NCBI GenBank assembly: GCA_902515775.1
Contig: CABXVU010000011.1
Coordinates: forward strand, 1 to 47,125
Length of the DNA: 47,125 bases
DNA from: an uncultured SAR86 cluster bacterium
Lineage (GTDB): Bacteria; Pseudomonadota; Gammaproteobacteria; Magnimaribacterales; D2472
Reading direction: 5' to 3'
Under the pieces are notes generated by a model, which was not told the origin of the DNA, searched no databases, and saw only the letters and a program-made list of their open reading frames with translations. Positions 33,660 through 42,297 of the stretch are shown one piece after another (position 1 is the first letter of the stretch; every line of letters starts with the position of its first letter). The position numbers and the translations under genes are program-made.

Positions 33660-35293
33660 GAGCTAGCCTTTTTAATAGATTCATCAATAATTTTTCCACC
33701 AAAGCTATCAAGAATGTCTTTGACAGCTGCATTCTTTAAAAGAGCATCTTTATCTTCATCAAGCTGATTTTGAGCCATTTTTTTCTCAAAAGCTGCAGGT
33801 GATTCTCTCACCTCTCCACTTTCTATGACTAATGAGATCCTTTGGCCCAGCTGAACAGCAATAGCCTCTAAAAATTCGGTTTTTAGTCCCTCAGTTGGAT
33901 TGATAAGTTCATCAGATTTTTTTAGCGTCAATACATTATCAGCAAAGCTTACAAACTCAAACTCTGAGAACACTTGGCTGACAAACATAGATAAATTAAG
34001 TGAATTAAATATCGAATTCCAACTTTGCATATCAAGATCTTTAAGCATGGCTGTATTTTCGGCACTTAATTCCTCTGAGCCAGCTGAAATAGTTATTGTG
34101 TCTCTTGACTTCTGCCCATCTTGTGGGGGCACATCAGACTTATCAATATTCTTTTTTAATAATTTGGACTCAGATGCTAGTTTAAGATTTTTTTTTTCTA
34201 TTTTTGGAGCTGAACTCTCTGAAAGAGGTTGAAAAGCAAGCATACGTAAAATGCATAATTCAAGAGCTTGCTTAGGGTGAGGATGAACATGGAATTTACT
34301 TAAAGCATTGAGAGAGATCTCATAGTGCAATTGAATGATCTGAGGATCAATATTTTCCGCTAATTGTTTTATACCTTCATCTTCACTATCCTGAAGGTGT
34401 TGATGCAATGAAATTTTATGAAAAACAGAAATAATAATTTTTAGTACTTGTTCATACTCAACGTTTAATTCAGTAATTTTATTTAATGCTAAATAAGCTC
34501 CATCTCCATCAGAGCTAGCCACATAATTTATGAGCTCAATGATATAAGATTGATCAATAGTTCCCAACAATGCTTTTACCTGATTTGACTCCAGCATTCC
34601 ATTGCCATGAGCAATAGCTTGATCTAATAGTGTTAATCCATCGCGAATGGATCCCTGAGCTGAGCTTGCAATGAGAAATAATGATTCCTCATCATATTTT
34701 ATACCCTCAAGATCAAGCAAAGACTTTATGTGATCTCTTATTTGATACTCTGGAATAATCTTAAGATTCAGTTGTAGACAACGTGATAAAACGGTCTTAG
34801 GAACTTTTTCTATCTCAGTAGTTGCCATTAAAAACATTACATGAGCCGGTGGTTCTTCTAGAGTTTTTAATAAAGCATTAAAACTACTTTTTGAAAGCAT
34901 GTGCACTTCATCAATGAGATAAATTTTATACCTTGCATTTGCAGGCTTATATTGAACAGATTCAAGTAACTCTCTCATATCATCAACACCAGTCCTTGAT
35001 GCTGCATCAACTTCTAAAAATTCAATGTGGCGCCCTGCTTTAATTTCTAAGCAGGCGCTGCATTCGTTGCATGGTTCTAGTTGCGGTGCATCTCCCTTTT
35101 GGCAGTTAAGGCATTTAGCAAAAACCCTTGCAATGGTTGTTTTTCCAACTCCCCTTGTGCCACTAAAAATATATGCTTGATGCAGCTTATTGTGATGAAT
35201 ACTATTTTCTAGGGCTTTTAAGATATGTTCTTGTCCAACCACTTCAGAGAAGGTGGCGGGCCGATATTTTCTAGCAAGAACCTGAAAGGACAT
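33656..35293 (-). CDS. dnaX: DNA polymerase III tau/gamma subunit
   Basis: 545 residues, about 100 shorter than E. coli tau. Walker A GTRGVGKT is at 45-52. The zinc module uses Cys64, Cys75, Cys78 and Cys81. DEVHMLSKSSFNALLKTLEEPP and the sensor region follow; domain III ends near LAFQP (355). It is the ATPase of the clamp loader, and its tail couples polymerase and helicase. A ten-A run directly after domain III (34188-34197) could produce a short gamma form. It is downstream of recX. Confidence 0.97.
   Translation of the reverse strand: MSFQVLARKYRPATFSEVVGQEHILKALENSIHHNKLHQAYIFSGTRGVGKTTIARVFAKCLNCQKGDAPQLEPCNECSACLEIKAGRHIEFLEVDAASRTGVDDMRELLESVQYKPANARYKIYLIDEVHMLSKSSFNALLKTLEEPPAHVMFLMATTEIEKVPKTVLSRCLQLNLKIIPEYQIRDHIKSLLDLEGIKYDEESLFLIASSAQGSIRDGLTLLDQAIAHGNGMLESNQVKALLGTIDQSYIIELINYVASSDGDGAYLALNKITELNVEYEQVLKIIISVFHKISLHQHLQDSEDEGIKQLAENIDPQIIQLHYEISLNALSKFHVHPHPKQALELCILRMLAFQPLSESSAPKIEKKNLKLASESKLLKKNIDKSDVPPQDGQKSRDTITISAGSEELSAENTAMLKDLDMQSWNSIFNSLNLSMFVSQVFSEFEFVSFADNVLTLKKSDELINPTEGLKTEFLEAIAVQLGQRISLVIESGEVRESPAAFEKKMAQNQLDEDKDALLKNAAVKDILDSFGGKIIDESIKKASS
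34182..34198 (-). other. Candidate slippery site in dnaX (ten A, immediate -1 stop)
   Basis: On the minus strand codons 366-369 read GAA AAA AAA AAT, with ten A in a row. Slippage to the -1 frame (or insertion of one A in the transcript) reads AAA TCT TAA and stops at 34182-34184. That would give a product of about 370 residues containing clamp-loader domains I-III only. dnaX is a classic site of programmed ribosomal (E. coli) or transcriptional (Thermus) slippage on A-runs. Confidence 0.5.
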
Positions 35294-35317
35294 AATAGTA
35301 AATCATACCATGTCAAT

Positions 35318-35758
35318 TTATAAAATCCGTTCAATAATTTGCGAGCTAAACCCCCTATTAAACAGAAATTGTTTCTGCTTCATCTTTGAATTGTAATCAG
35401 TTGGTTTGACCCCTTTAAATTTCTTCAATAATTCATTTTGCGCATTCTCAGTCCAGCTTTCATACTCTGCTATGGCAATGGCAATGAATGAAGAATCTAC
35501 TTTTTTAAAATTTAATTCCATCTCAATTTTTTTGGGTCCAAATCCCTTTCTAGCTCTTGAATTAAGATACATCTCTGCGAAACGCTCATCATTTAAAATA
35601 TTATTTACAGCTAGTTTTTTAACTACCTCTTCAATAATAGGCATTGTTTCAGGAAAACGTTTGTTTAGTTTTTGAATAAGCTCGTATTGAGAGTGCTCTC
35701 GCCTCGAAACCAAATCAAGTGCTTTGTTGTATATTACAGTGAATGCTTCTGAGGTCAT
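35318..35758 (-). CDS. recX: Regulatory protein RecX
   Basis: 146 residues with three RecX three-helix repeats: LVSRREHSQYELIQKL, ILNDERFAEMYLNSRARKGFGPKKIEMEL and KQKQFLFNRGFSSQIIERIL. It limits RecA filament growth. It is unusual in not being next to recA; instead it lies 24 bp before dnaX and overlaps the preceding lipoprotein gene by 4 bp. Confidence 0.93.
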   Translation of the reverse strand: MTSEAFTVIYNKALDLVSRREHSQYELIQKLNKRFPETMPIIEEVVKKLAVNNILNDERFAEMYLNSRARKGFGPKKIEMELNFKKVDSSFIAIAIAEYESWTENAQNELLKKFKGVKPTDYNSKMKQKQFLFNRGFSSQIIERIL

Positions 35759-36213
35759 TGCAAAGGCAGCACCCTTGACTTGCCTCTATTTTTTATAATT
35801 TTAACTCTTTGTCCAACAGCAAAACTATAATCTCCTTCCTCTTGAATAATAGAAATTGTTTTTCCAGAATCTAAATCTAATAAAAGCTCAATTGCAGGTT
35901 TCCTGGTAGCAGCATCGCCAACTTTTGAGCCAACAGCTGAGCCCACTAGAGCTCCCAAAACGCCTGCGATATCAGACTCTTTTTCAGAATCAGTCACAGA
36001 AGATCCTGCAACACCACCAATGATTGCACCCGCAACTGCTCCAGTATCTCCATCACCAGATAAGATAACTCTATCAATAGAAACAACAGTTGCAAAAATA
36101 ACAGTTTGCATTCTTTGTGCATCTGCTCGATCGACCACTTCAGGTCTCAATGAACTATAGGAGCAACTTACCATTAATAATGCAAAAGTAATTGCTATGA
36201 TATTTTTAGACAT
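35755..36213 (-). CDS. Glycine-zipper outer-membrane lipoprotein (SlyB/Pcp-like)
   Basis: 152 residues from ATG 36213. That start is preferred over 36240 because it has an AGGA Shine-Dalgarno at good spacing, gives a proper lipoprotein signal (lipobox MVSC) and overlaps the previous stop by 8 bp. A glycine-zipper hairpin follows (TGAVAGAIIGGVAGS, then GVLGALVGSAVGSKVGD), then a beta domain ending VGQRVKIIKNRGKSRVLP as in SlyB. Probably an envelope-stabilising lipoprotein. Confidence 0.82.
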   Translation of the reverse strand: MSKNIIAITFALLMVSCSYSSLRPEVVDRADAQRMQTVIFATVVSIDRVILSGDGDTGAVAGAIIGGVAGSSVTDSEKESDIAGVLGALVGSAVGSKVGDAATRKPAIELLLDLDSGKTISIIQEEGDYSFAVGQRVKIIKNRGKSRVLPLQ

Positions 36214-36619
36214 TCTCATCCTGATTATTCTCCTGTTCAAAGTTCTTTTTTAATTCTTCACCAATAAGATAATATTTTTTGCCTTTATGGAAGCCATCTA
36301 ACAACTCTACTTTATATATTGCGCCTTCAAATTTAATATCAAGTATTTTTAGAGCATCATTCTTCTGCAGCCTAACTAAATTTCTAGTATCCACTGTTGA
36401 GAAACTATCCCACATTTGAAACTCTCTACTCATATAAGTGTGATATGCGTCGCTAGATAGAAAATATACTACTTGTCCAGGCCCTGAGGATAAATTGTGA
36501 GATCCATTTTTTACCAATTGCCAAATGCTTCCAATTTGAGGATATTCTGATTCATCCTTCTCTAATCCCTGAGCAAAAGGAATTACTAATAATCCTAATA
36601 AAAATATTCTTTTAAACAT
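36206..36619 (-). CDS. Exported protein of unknown function
   Basis: 137 residues if started at ATG 36619, where a signal peptide begins (MFKRIFLLGLLVIPFAQG). Longer in-frame starts exist (36700 and 36679) but would bury the signal. The mature part is a small beta-rich domain with LVRLQKNDALKILDIK and a KGKKYYLIGEELKKNF end, reminiscent of short SH3-like folds. No family recognised. No Shine-Dalgarno sequence is seen before the chosen start. Confidence 0.6.
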   Translation of the reverse strand: MFKRIFLLGLLVIPFAQGLEKDESEYPQIGSIWQLVKNGSHNLSSGPGQVVYFLSSDAYHTYMSREFQMWDSFSTVDTRNLVRLQKNDALKILDIKFEGAIYKVELLDGFHKGKKYYLIGEELKKNFEQENNQDENV

Positions 36620-36668
36620 ATGAGCTTTGACATTTTTTAAGGTAAAAAGTTCATGGATGCTTTTGATT

Positions 36669-37052
36669 TTATGAAACATAGATATATATTCCCAGCACAC
36701 TCATTACCAACATAATCAGCCAAGTTCCCAATGCCCCGATGAGGCGATAAGGTGTACTTTCACGAGAAATGGAAACTCCATATGCATGTAAGATTCTTGC
36801 AAGAAAAAATAATGACCCACAAAGATGCAGTATCCAATCAGACGTATTTTGCATTTCAAGTAATGCTAATAAAATCAGAGCAAAAGGAGCATATTCAATA
36901 AGATTGCCATGAGCGCGAATTGACTGAAGAAGCAATGAAGACTCTCCCTCACCTAGCATCGTTTTTGTTTCAGTTCTGTGCATTCCTACTTTTATTGCTA
37001 AAAAAATAGCAAGAATTGTCAGCAAAGATGTGTATAAAAGTGTAATTTCCAT
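36669..37052 (-). CDS. MAPEG-family membrane protein
   Basis: 127 residues from ATG 37052. Four membrane helices, with the MAPEG signature RAHGNLIEYAPFALILLALLE in helix 2 and a LFFLARILHAYG segment in helix 3. Bacterial MAPEG proteins are related to glutathione-dependent membrane enzymes, but the substrate is unknown. It is divergent from the nitroreductase gene. Confidence 0.88.
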   Translation of the reverse strand: MEITLLYTSLLTILAIFLAIKVGMHRTETKTMLGEGESSLLLQSIRAHGNLIEYAPFALILLALLEMQNTSDWILHLCGSLFFLARILHAYGVSISRESTPYRLIGALGTWLIMLVMSVLGIYIYVS

Positions 37053-37146
37053 AATCAATAAATTTTAAGAAAGTAAAATTAATCTTATCATGCAAAATAT
37101 TTAATTTTTTCTCAAATAAAGGCTTTTTCAACTAAGATATGCATGT

Positions 37147-37707
37147 ATGGAAGCAATGCAAAATATTTTAACTAGAAATTCTCCAAGAGAATTAACTAAC
37201 CCAATACCTTCGAGTGCAGAAATGCAGGAAATCTATCAAGCTGCCCTGAGAGCTCCTGATCACGCGTGGCTCAGACCCTCACGCTTTATAGAGGTTACTG
37301 GTAAAGGTTTGGAAAAACTATCAAGGATATTTGTTGAGTTTGCTAAAAATGAATTTAAAGACCTAACATCAGAGCAACTGGAAAAATATCGAGCTGCTCC
37401 ATTTAGGGCACCCATGGTTATTATCTTAACTACCAAAGTAACAGAACATCCAAAGGTGCCAAAAGTGGAGCAGATGCTCTCAACAGCTACTGCAGCTGAA
37501 AATATCCTGCTTGCGTTGCATGCGAAGAACTTTGCAGGAATGTGGAGAACTGGAAAATTTGCGTTTAATGAAAAATTAGCGCAATACTTGAATTTAAGTT
37601 CTGACCATGAAGTGATTGGCTATTTATATGTAGGAACTCCATCAGGAACTACAAAGAAGATACCCGAGCTTAATCTAGATAAATTTGTGACTCATTGGAA
37701 CGAATAA
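37147..37707 (+). CDS. Nitroreductase-family flavoprotein (YdjA-like)
   Basis: 186 residues, the short YdjA size. The FMN-binding N-terminal RNSPREL and ALRAPDHAWLRPSRF, the central ATAAENILLALHAKNFAGMWRTG and the YLYVGTP strand fit the minimal nitroreductase YdjA group. It probably uses NAD(P)H and FMN; the physiological acceptor is unknown. Confidence 0.88.
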   Translation: MEAMQNILTRNSPRELTNPIPSSAEMQEIYQAALRAPDHAWLRPSRFIEVTGKGLEKLSRIFVEFAKNEFKDLTSEQLEKYRAAPFRAPMVIILTTKVTEHPKVPKVEQMLSTATAAENILLALHAKNFAGMWRTGKFAFNEKLAQYLNLSSDHEVIGYLYVGTPSGTTKKIPELNLDKFVTHWNE

Positions 37708-37722
37708 TTCTTTTATTCCTTA

Positions 37723-37751
37723 CTTGAAATCCTTTTAAAGATACATATATA
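37723..37751 (+). promoter_or_regulatory. Possible heat-shock promoter of hsp20
   Basis: CTTGAAA (37723-37729) is a full sigma-32 -35 box. About 15 bp on is CATATATA, which matches the sigma-32 -10 box (CCCCATNT) only in part. The leader would be about 80 nt. Confidence 0.3.
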
Positions 37752-37789
37752 AGAATTGTAGATGCCATTAGGGTCTACATATATTAACC

Positions 37790-37810
37790 GCATACGCCAT
37801 TTGGGTATGC
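37790..37810 (+). promoter_or_regulatory. Hairpin in the hsp20 leader
   Basis: GCATAC (37790-37795) pairs with GTATGC (37805-37810) around a 9-nt loop. A second short pairing, TAGTC with GACTA, brackets the AAGGAGG Shine-Dalgarno just before the ATG. hsp20 leaders are often RNA thermometers; this one is only suggestive. Confidence 0.35.
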
Positions 37811-37841
37811 ACAATTAGTCGCTACTAAGGAGGACTATATT

Positions 37842-38294
37842 ATGGTACTTAATTTTACCGATCCGTTCCTAACAACTCGTGTGTTAGGGTTTGAAAGCCT
37901 GTTTGATAGATTGCAAAGATTTTCTGAATCAACAGAAAGATCCTCAAGCTATCCACCATATAACATTAGAAGAGATCAAAATAAGATCTTCATCGATGTT
38001 GCAGTTGCTGGTCTTGCAAAAGAAGATCTCAACATAGAATTGGCTGAAGGCGTATTAACCATTGAGCACAAAGGCCCAAAAGCTGAGTTGTTAAATGGTG
38101 AGAATGAAGTTGTCTATCAAGGCATAGCTCAACGAGCATTCAAGCAACAATTTACTTTAGCTGAAAATGTTGAAGTTCATGGTGCTGATTTAACCAATGG
38201 AATGTTAACTTTAGAGTTAGAAAAAATCATTCCTGATGCTCAAAAGCCACGCATGATTGATATTAAGACACCTAAGGTTTTAGGTAGCAAATAA
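37842..38294 (+). CDS. Small heat-shock protein Hsp20 (IbpA-like)
   Basis: 150 residues. The N-terminal FDRLQRFSES precedes an alpha-crystallin domain (about 37-130) with IFIDVAVAGLAKEDLNIELAE, the GIAQRAFKQQFTL strand and the ADLTNGMLTLEL hairpin. It holds unfolding proteins for DnaK/ClpB. Very strong Shine-Dalgarno AAGGAGG. Ends at a clear terminator. Confidence 0.95.
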   Translation: MVLNFTDPFLTTRVLGFESLFDRLQRFSESTERSSSYPPYNIRRDQNKIFIDVAVAGLAKEDLNIELAEGVLTIEHKGPKAELLNGENEVVYQGIAQRAFKQQFTLAENVEVHGADLTNGMLTLELEKIIPDAQKPRMIDIKTPKVLGSK

Positions 38295-38312
38295 CTCATT
38301 CATAATGTGATC

Positions 38313-38337
38313 GGGGAGCTTTGGCTCCCCTTTTTTT
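38313..38337 (+). terminator. Rho-independent terminator after hsp20
   Basis: GGGGAGC (38313-38319) and GCTCCCC (38324-38330) with a 4-nt loop, followed by seven T. It lies 16 bp upstream of the start chosen for the DsbD-like gene, which argues against any earlier start for that gene. Confidence 0.93.
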
Positions 38338-38353
38338 ATTACAATGGTTTAAC

Positions 38354-40303
38354 ATGAGCTTCATGAAAAATATCTTATTGAGCTGCGCTATATTTTTAAG
38401 CTCATTGCTTTTAGCAAACCCTGTAGAAACAGGGCATGCAAAAGCAAGCCTGATAACAAATCTTCAAGACCCAAATCAAGAATCATTTTATGTTGGCATC
38501 CGACTTCAAATGCAAGAAGGTTGGCATACCTACTGGGAGAATCCTGGAGATTCTGGCAGTCCCTTTGATGCTGAGTGGGCAACTGATGAGGGCGTTATAG
38601 TTGAAAATGTTCAATGGCCAACACCAATAACCATTCCCTATCCTCCGTTGATGACTTACGGTTATGAGGGAGATATTGTATTTCCTTTTCAAGTTTTTAG
38701 ATCCCAAGTAACAAACCTCAAAGAAATAAAGGTAGATTTTAATTTTTTAATTTGTGCTGATATTTGTATTCCTGAATCAGCATCTCTATCTTTAGACTTG
38801 TCAGACATTGCTCCTAATGAAGTTTTAGACAAGCAGATAAGGTCTCTGCCAACAAAACTTATTTCTACAGAAAGTTCAATTAAAGGCGACAACCTAGTGG
38901 TTCGTTTTCAAAGCGATACTCGCTTTTTAAATGCATACTTGTTCCCTCGAGAGGATAACTATTTTTCATATCCCGAAATTCAACAGCTAGTAAATGTAAC
39001 TGATAATACCTATGAAATTTCAATTCCTTTAGTGAATGCAAATGTAGAATCCTTCTCAGGAATTCTCAGTTTAGATGGCGAGGGCTTTTTAGTTAAAGAA
39101 GAACTTCAATCCGCAACAGGTGGCATGTCATTATGGCAGGCCATATTGTTTGCTTTGCTGGGAGGTCTGATTCTAAATCTCATGCCCTGCGTTTTTCCAG
39201 TCATATCATTAAAAGTCTTAAGCTTTGTTTCGATGGGTGGTGATGATCATATAAAAATTCGCAATCATGCATTGGCCTTTGTCGGAGGAGTAATGTCTAC
39301 TTTTCTTTCAATTGCAACGGCCCTGATGATTATTAGATCAACTGGCTCCATGATTGGTTGGGGTTATCAACTTCAATCCCCTGTGGTGGTGGGTATTTTA
39401 ACTTTAATTATGTTAGGCATTGGTTTAATCCTGCTTACAAATATCAATATTGCCTCAGGTTTAACGAGCATGGGCACTAACATTCAATCAAGAAATGATT
39501 ACTCAGGTTCTTTTTTTACTGGGGTATTAGCTGTTGTTGTTGCTTCACCATGCACAGCTCCATTTATGGGTGCAGCCGTTGGCTATGCACTTCTCCAGCC
39601 CTCGTTTGCAACTTTGCCAATATTTTTATCTTTAGGACTTGGATTTGCAGGACCATACTTAATTCTTGCAATCAAGCCTGAATGGATAGGCGCGCTTCCT
39701 AAACCAGGAGCATGGATGGAAACATTGAAGCAGTTCTTTGCATTCCCAATGATTGCAACCGCTTTATGGTTAATGTGGGTATTCATGGTGCAAACTTCAG
39801 GAGATGCATTAATCCAACTTTTAATTTTAGGTCTTTGCTTGGGTGCAGCTATATGGCTGATAGCTACCTTTGAGAAAAAATGGAAGTGGCTGGGTTTGCT
39901 TGCAACAATCATGCTTTCAATTCAAATCTTTAATAACCTGCCCACCCCCTCAGTCATGCAAGCAGACGCTAATTCAATCAGCTGGACTCCTACAATTGAA
40001 TCAGAACTGCAATCTAACAATCAGGCATATCTAATCAATTTTACTGCCGCCTGGTGCATTACATGTCAAACCAATGAAAAAGCTGCCTTGGGAAGAGATG
40101 AGGTGCAAGCATATCTCATGAAAGAAGACATTCAATACATTAAAGCTGATTGGACCAATAGAAATGAAGACATCGCAGTAGGCTTGGCTCAGTACAATCG
40201 AACCGGCATCCCTCTTTATATTTTCTGGAAACCTGGCATGAGTCAGTCTAAAATTTTACCTGCTGTGTTAACCGAGGATCTTTTGATAAGGTATCTAAAA
40301 TGA
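38354..40303 (+). CDS. DsbD/ScsB-like protein-disulfide reductase
   Basis: 649 residues from ATG 38354 (38363 also possible); an earlier TTG lies inside the hsp20 terminator. Domains: signal peptide; a periplasmic DsbC/DsbD N-like beta domain (GWHTYWENPGDSG, CADICIPES); a membrane domain of about eight helices carrying the reactive cysteines in NLMPCVFPVISLK and ASPCTAPFMG; and a C-terminal thioredoxin domain with CITC in FTAAWCITCQTNEK. It passes electrons from the cytosol to periplasmic thiol proteins. It overlaps the next redoxin gene by 4 bp, suggesting a partner. Confidence 0.9.
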   Translation: MSFMKNILLSCAIFLSSLLLANPVETGHAKASLITNLQDPNQESFYVGIRLQMQEGWHTYWENPGDSGSPFDAEWATDEGVIVENVQWPTPITIPYPPLMTYGYEGDIVFPFQVFRSQVTNLKEIKVDFNFLICADICIPESASLSLDLSDIAPNEVLDKQIRSLPTKLISTESSIKGDNLVVRFQSDTRFLNAYLFPREDNYFSYPEIQQLVNVTDNTYEISIPLVNANVESFSGILSLDGEGFLVKEELQSATGGMSLWQAILFALLGGLILNLMPCVFPVISLKVLSFVSMGGDDHIKIRNHALAFVGGVMSTFLSIATALMIIRSTGSMIGWGYQLQSPVVVGILTLIMLGIGLILLTNINIASGLTSMGTNIQSRNDYSGSFFTGVLAVVVASPCTAPFMGAAVGYALLQPSFATLPIFLSLGLGFAGPYLILAIKPEWIGALPKPGAWMETLKQFFAFPMIATALWLMWVFMVQTSGDALIQLLILGLCLGAAIWLIATFEKKWKWLGLLATIMLSIQIFNNLPTPSVMQADANSISWTPTIESELQSNNQAYLINFTAAWCITCQTNEKAALGRDEVQAYLMKEDIQYIKADWTNRNEDIAVGLAQYNRTGIPLYIFWKPGMSQSKILPAVLTEDLLIRYLK

Positions 40304-40932
40304 AATTAATGCTCAATTTTTTAACTTTTTTAATCCTCAGTTCTAATGTAATGGCTGCCGAAATCGTTTTACAAAATCCCAAAGTCAATGAACAAGCTCC
40401 TGCTTTTTCGGGAATTGATTCATATGGCAATACAATCAATTTATCGGATTTTATAGGGCAACCGGTGATTCTTGAGTGGACCAATCATGAATGTCCATAT
40501 GTTGCTAAACATTATGACGAAAATAACATGCAAGCAGTCCAAGAACAGGCTAAAAAAGAAGGTTTTATTTGGCTAAGTATTATTTCCTCCACTCCAGGAG
40601 ATCAAGGCCATGTAAAGCCAAACAAAGCTAATGAATTGACTGAATTAAGAAGCGCTTATCCGTCTCATGTTTTACTTGATGAATCAGGAGAAATCGGGAT
40701 GAAATATGGAGCCAAAACTACGCCTCATATGTACATGATTGATAGCGAGGGAATCCTCAGATACAAGGGTGCAATTGATGATGTTGGCAAGGGCATGCAG
40801 TTTTTTTCAGCCTCATTAAAAGATGCTATCAATTACGTTGCAATTCATTTGAGCGATGTTAACGCTAACCGTCAATTGGAAATTAGCTCAACAGTCGCCT
40901 ATGGCTGCAGCGTTAAATATAACTACGACTGA
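40300..40932 (+). CDS. Periplasmic redoxin of the AhpC/TSA-like family
   Basis: 210 residues with a signal peptide (about 1-20). The thioredoxin-fold redoxin domain has NEQAPAFSGIDSYGNTINL, one reactive Cys in NHECPYVAKHY instead of CxxC, and TTPHMYMIDSEGILRYKG. This fits the PRX-like1 group. Co-translated with the DsbD-like reductase, which may reduce it. Confidence 0.85.
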   Translation: MKLMLNFLTFLILSSNVMAAEIVLQNPKVNEQAPAFSGIDSYGNTINLSDFIGQPVILEWTNHECPYVAKHYDENNMQAVQEQAKKEGFIWLSIISSTPGDQGHVKPNKANELTELRSAYPSHVLLDESGEIGMKYGAKTTPHMYMIDSEGILRYKGAIDDVGKGMQFFSASLKDAINYVAIHLSDVNANRQLEISSTVAYGCSVKYNYD

Positions 40933-41441
40933 AAGATATATTTATTCCATTCCCTGTCTGGAAAATTACTTTTATCAATTTGATGGCCGCGAATTAAATG
41001 ACTTAATGTAGGCTTAACGGGCTCAACTTTGGGTCGAATGTCTTTGTCACTTTTTTGCAAATTACATCGTTTACATGCTGTGACAACATTCTCCCAGTTA
41101 GACCCCCCATTTCTGCATTTGGGCACAACATGGTCCATAGTTAAATCTTTCTTTTCAAAGATATCAAAGCAATACTGACAAGTATAAAGATCTCTTAAAA
41201 ATACATTGGTTCGAGAAAATTTAACGTAACTATGAAAGGGATGGTAGCTTTGCAGCATCAAAATACTTGGGACCTTCATCTCCACTGAAGGCGATCTTAC
41301 CACCCAATCAGCATGCTCTTTAATAACTATTACATCTCTTGTAATACTAAGTTTGATAGCTGTTTTCCAGTTCAACACAGATAAAGGAAGGTAACTGACC
41401 GGACGGCCATTTCCATTTAAAAGTAAACAATCTTGAGACAT
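40923..41441 (-). CDS. HNH endonuclease-family protein
   Basis: 172 residues. The C-terminal half is an HNH_5-type zinc module: CQYC, then LTMDHVVPKCRNGGSNWENVV, then CKRCNLQK. The N-terminal NGNGRPVSYLPLSVLNWKTAI is the standard opening of a chromosomal HNH family widespread in proteobacteria. The role is unknown, probably nucleic-acid processing rather than mobility. It overlaps the redoxin gene end by 10 bp, convergently. Confidence 0.88.
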   Translation of the reverse strand: MSQDCLLLNGNGRPVSYLPLSVLNWKTAIKLSITRDVIVIKEHADWVVRSPSVEMKVPSILMLQSYHPFHSYVKFSRTNVFLRDLYTCQYCFDIFEKKDLTMDHVVPKCRNGGSNWENVVTACKRCNLQKSDKDIRPKVEPVKPTLSHLIRGHQIDKSNFPDREWNKYIFQS

Positions 41442-41587
41442 AAATTTTTGCTAATTATTTTATAAAATATTACATTAATTTGTATAAATAAAAACCCTAT
41501 AAAGATGACAAATTTGTAACATTAATTACTAACCATGTATTTTTTTGGGACTGTGTTATAACATAGTTGAAAAATTTATTTAATAAA

Positions 41588-42295
41588 ATGAATTATCCAG
41601 CATTTGAAGTATTTGGGACTCAGCATCTTATTACTCTTTCGATATGCGCTGGTCTAATCTATAGCTATATCAAATACTTCCAAATTCAAACTGTATCTAA
41701 ACAAATCTTGGGTGGTAAAGTTGTTGCCATCATTATCATCATCCACATGCTAACCCAGCCGATTTATGACGTTATGTTGTTTGATTTGCCATGGCAGGGT
41801 GAGTTTCCACTGCATATGTGTGATTTTTCAATGATTGCCATGATTATTTATTTACTTAAAGATAACGCTCCAAAAATTCTTTTTAACTGTGCTTATTTTT
41901 GGGGAATTTGTGGTGCATCCATGGCTTTAGCTACCCCAGATCTTGAATACGGATTCCCTCATGGCGAATACTCCCCTTTTTTTTGGGGTCACAGCTTTAT
42001 TCTTTTAGCTGTTTTGTATGTTGTGATGGTATTTAAAGAAAGACCCTACCTAATAGATATTCTAAAAGTAATCGGGGTAACCTTAGGCTTATTAATTTTG
42101 GTTTACATTGCCAACCTTTTAATAGGCTCTCCTGCTAATTATTGGTACCTTGTTGACAGACCAGTTGATGGCACTTTAATGGATTACTTCCCAGATCCTC
42201 CTCTGCATTTAATTGCAGTGATTCCATTGGCTGTCATTCTGTTTTATATTGCCTATTTACCATTTCAAATTAAAGATAAATTAAATAATAAATAA
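41588..42295 (+). CDS. TIGR02206-like integral membrane protein (YwaF type)
   Basis: 235 residues from ATG 41588 (a TTG at 41567 would add seven residues). Six or seven membrane segments, with FGTQHLITLSI near the start and FPLHMCDFSMIAM and FPHGEYSPFFWGHSF loops typical of this family. Function unknown. No Shine-Dalgarno sequence is evident, and the 146-bp AT-rich gap upstream shows no clear promoter. It lies 2 bp before the PLP-enzyme gene. Confidence 0.72.
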   Translation: MNYPAFEVFGTQHLITLSICAGLIYSYIKYFQIQTVSKQILGGKVVAIIIIIHMLTQPIYDVMLFDLPWQGEFPLHMCDFSMIAMIIYLLKDNAPKILFNCAYFWGICGASMALATPDLEYGFPHGEYSPFFWGHSFILLAVLYVVMVFKERPYLIDILKVIGVTLGLLILVYIANLLIGSPANYWYLVDRPVDGTLMDYFPDPPLHLIAVIPLAVILFYIAYLPFQIKDKLNNK

Positions 42296-42297
42296 GC

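Noticed and set aside
38321-38353. Upstream TTG start for the DsbD-like protein
   Set aside because: It would place the start inside the hsp20 terminator hairpin and put 11 extra residues before the signal peptide.
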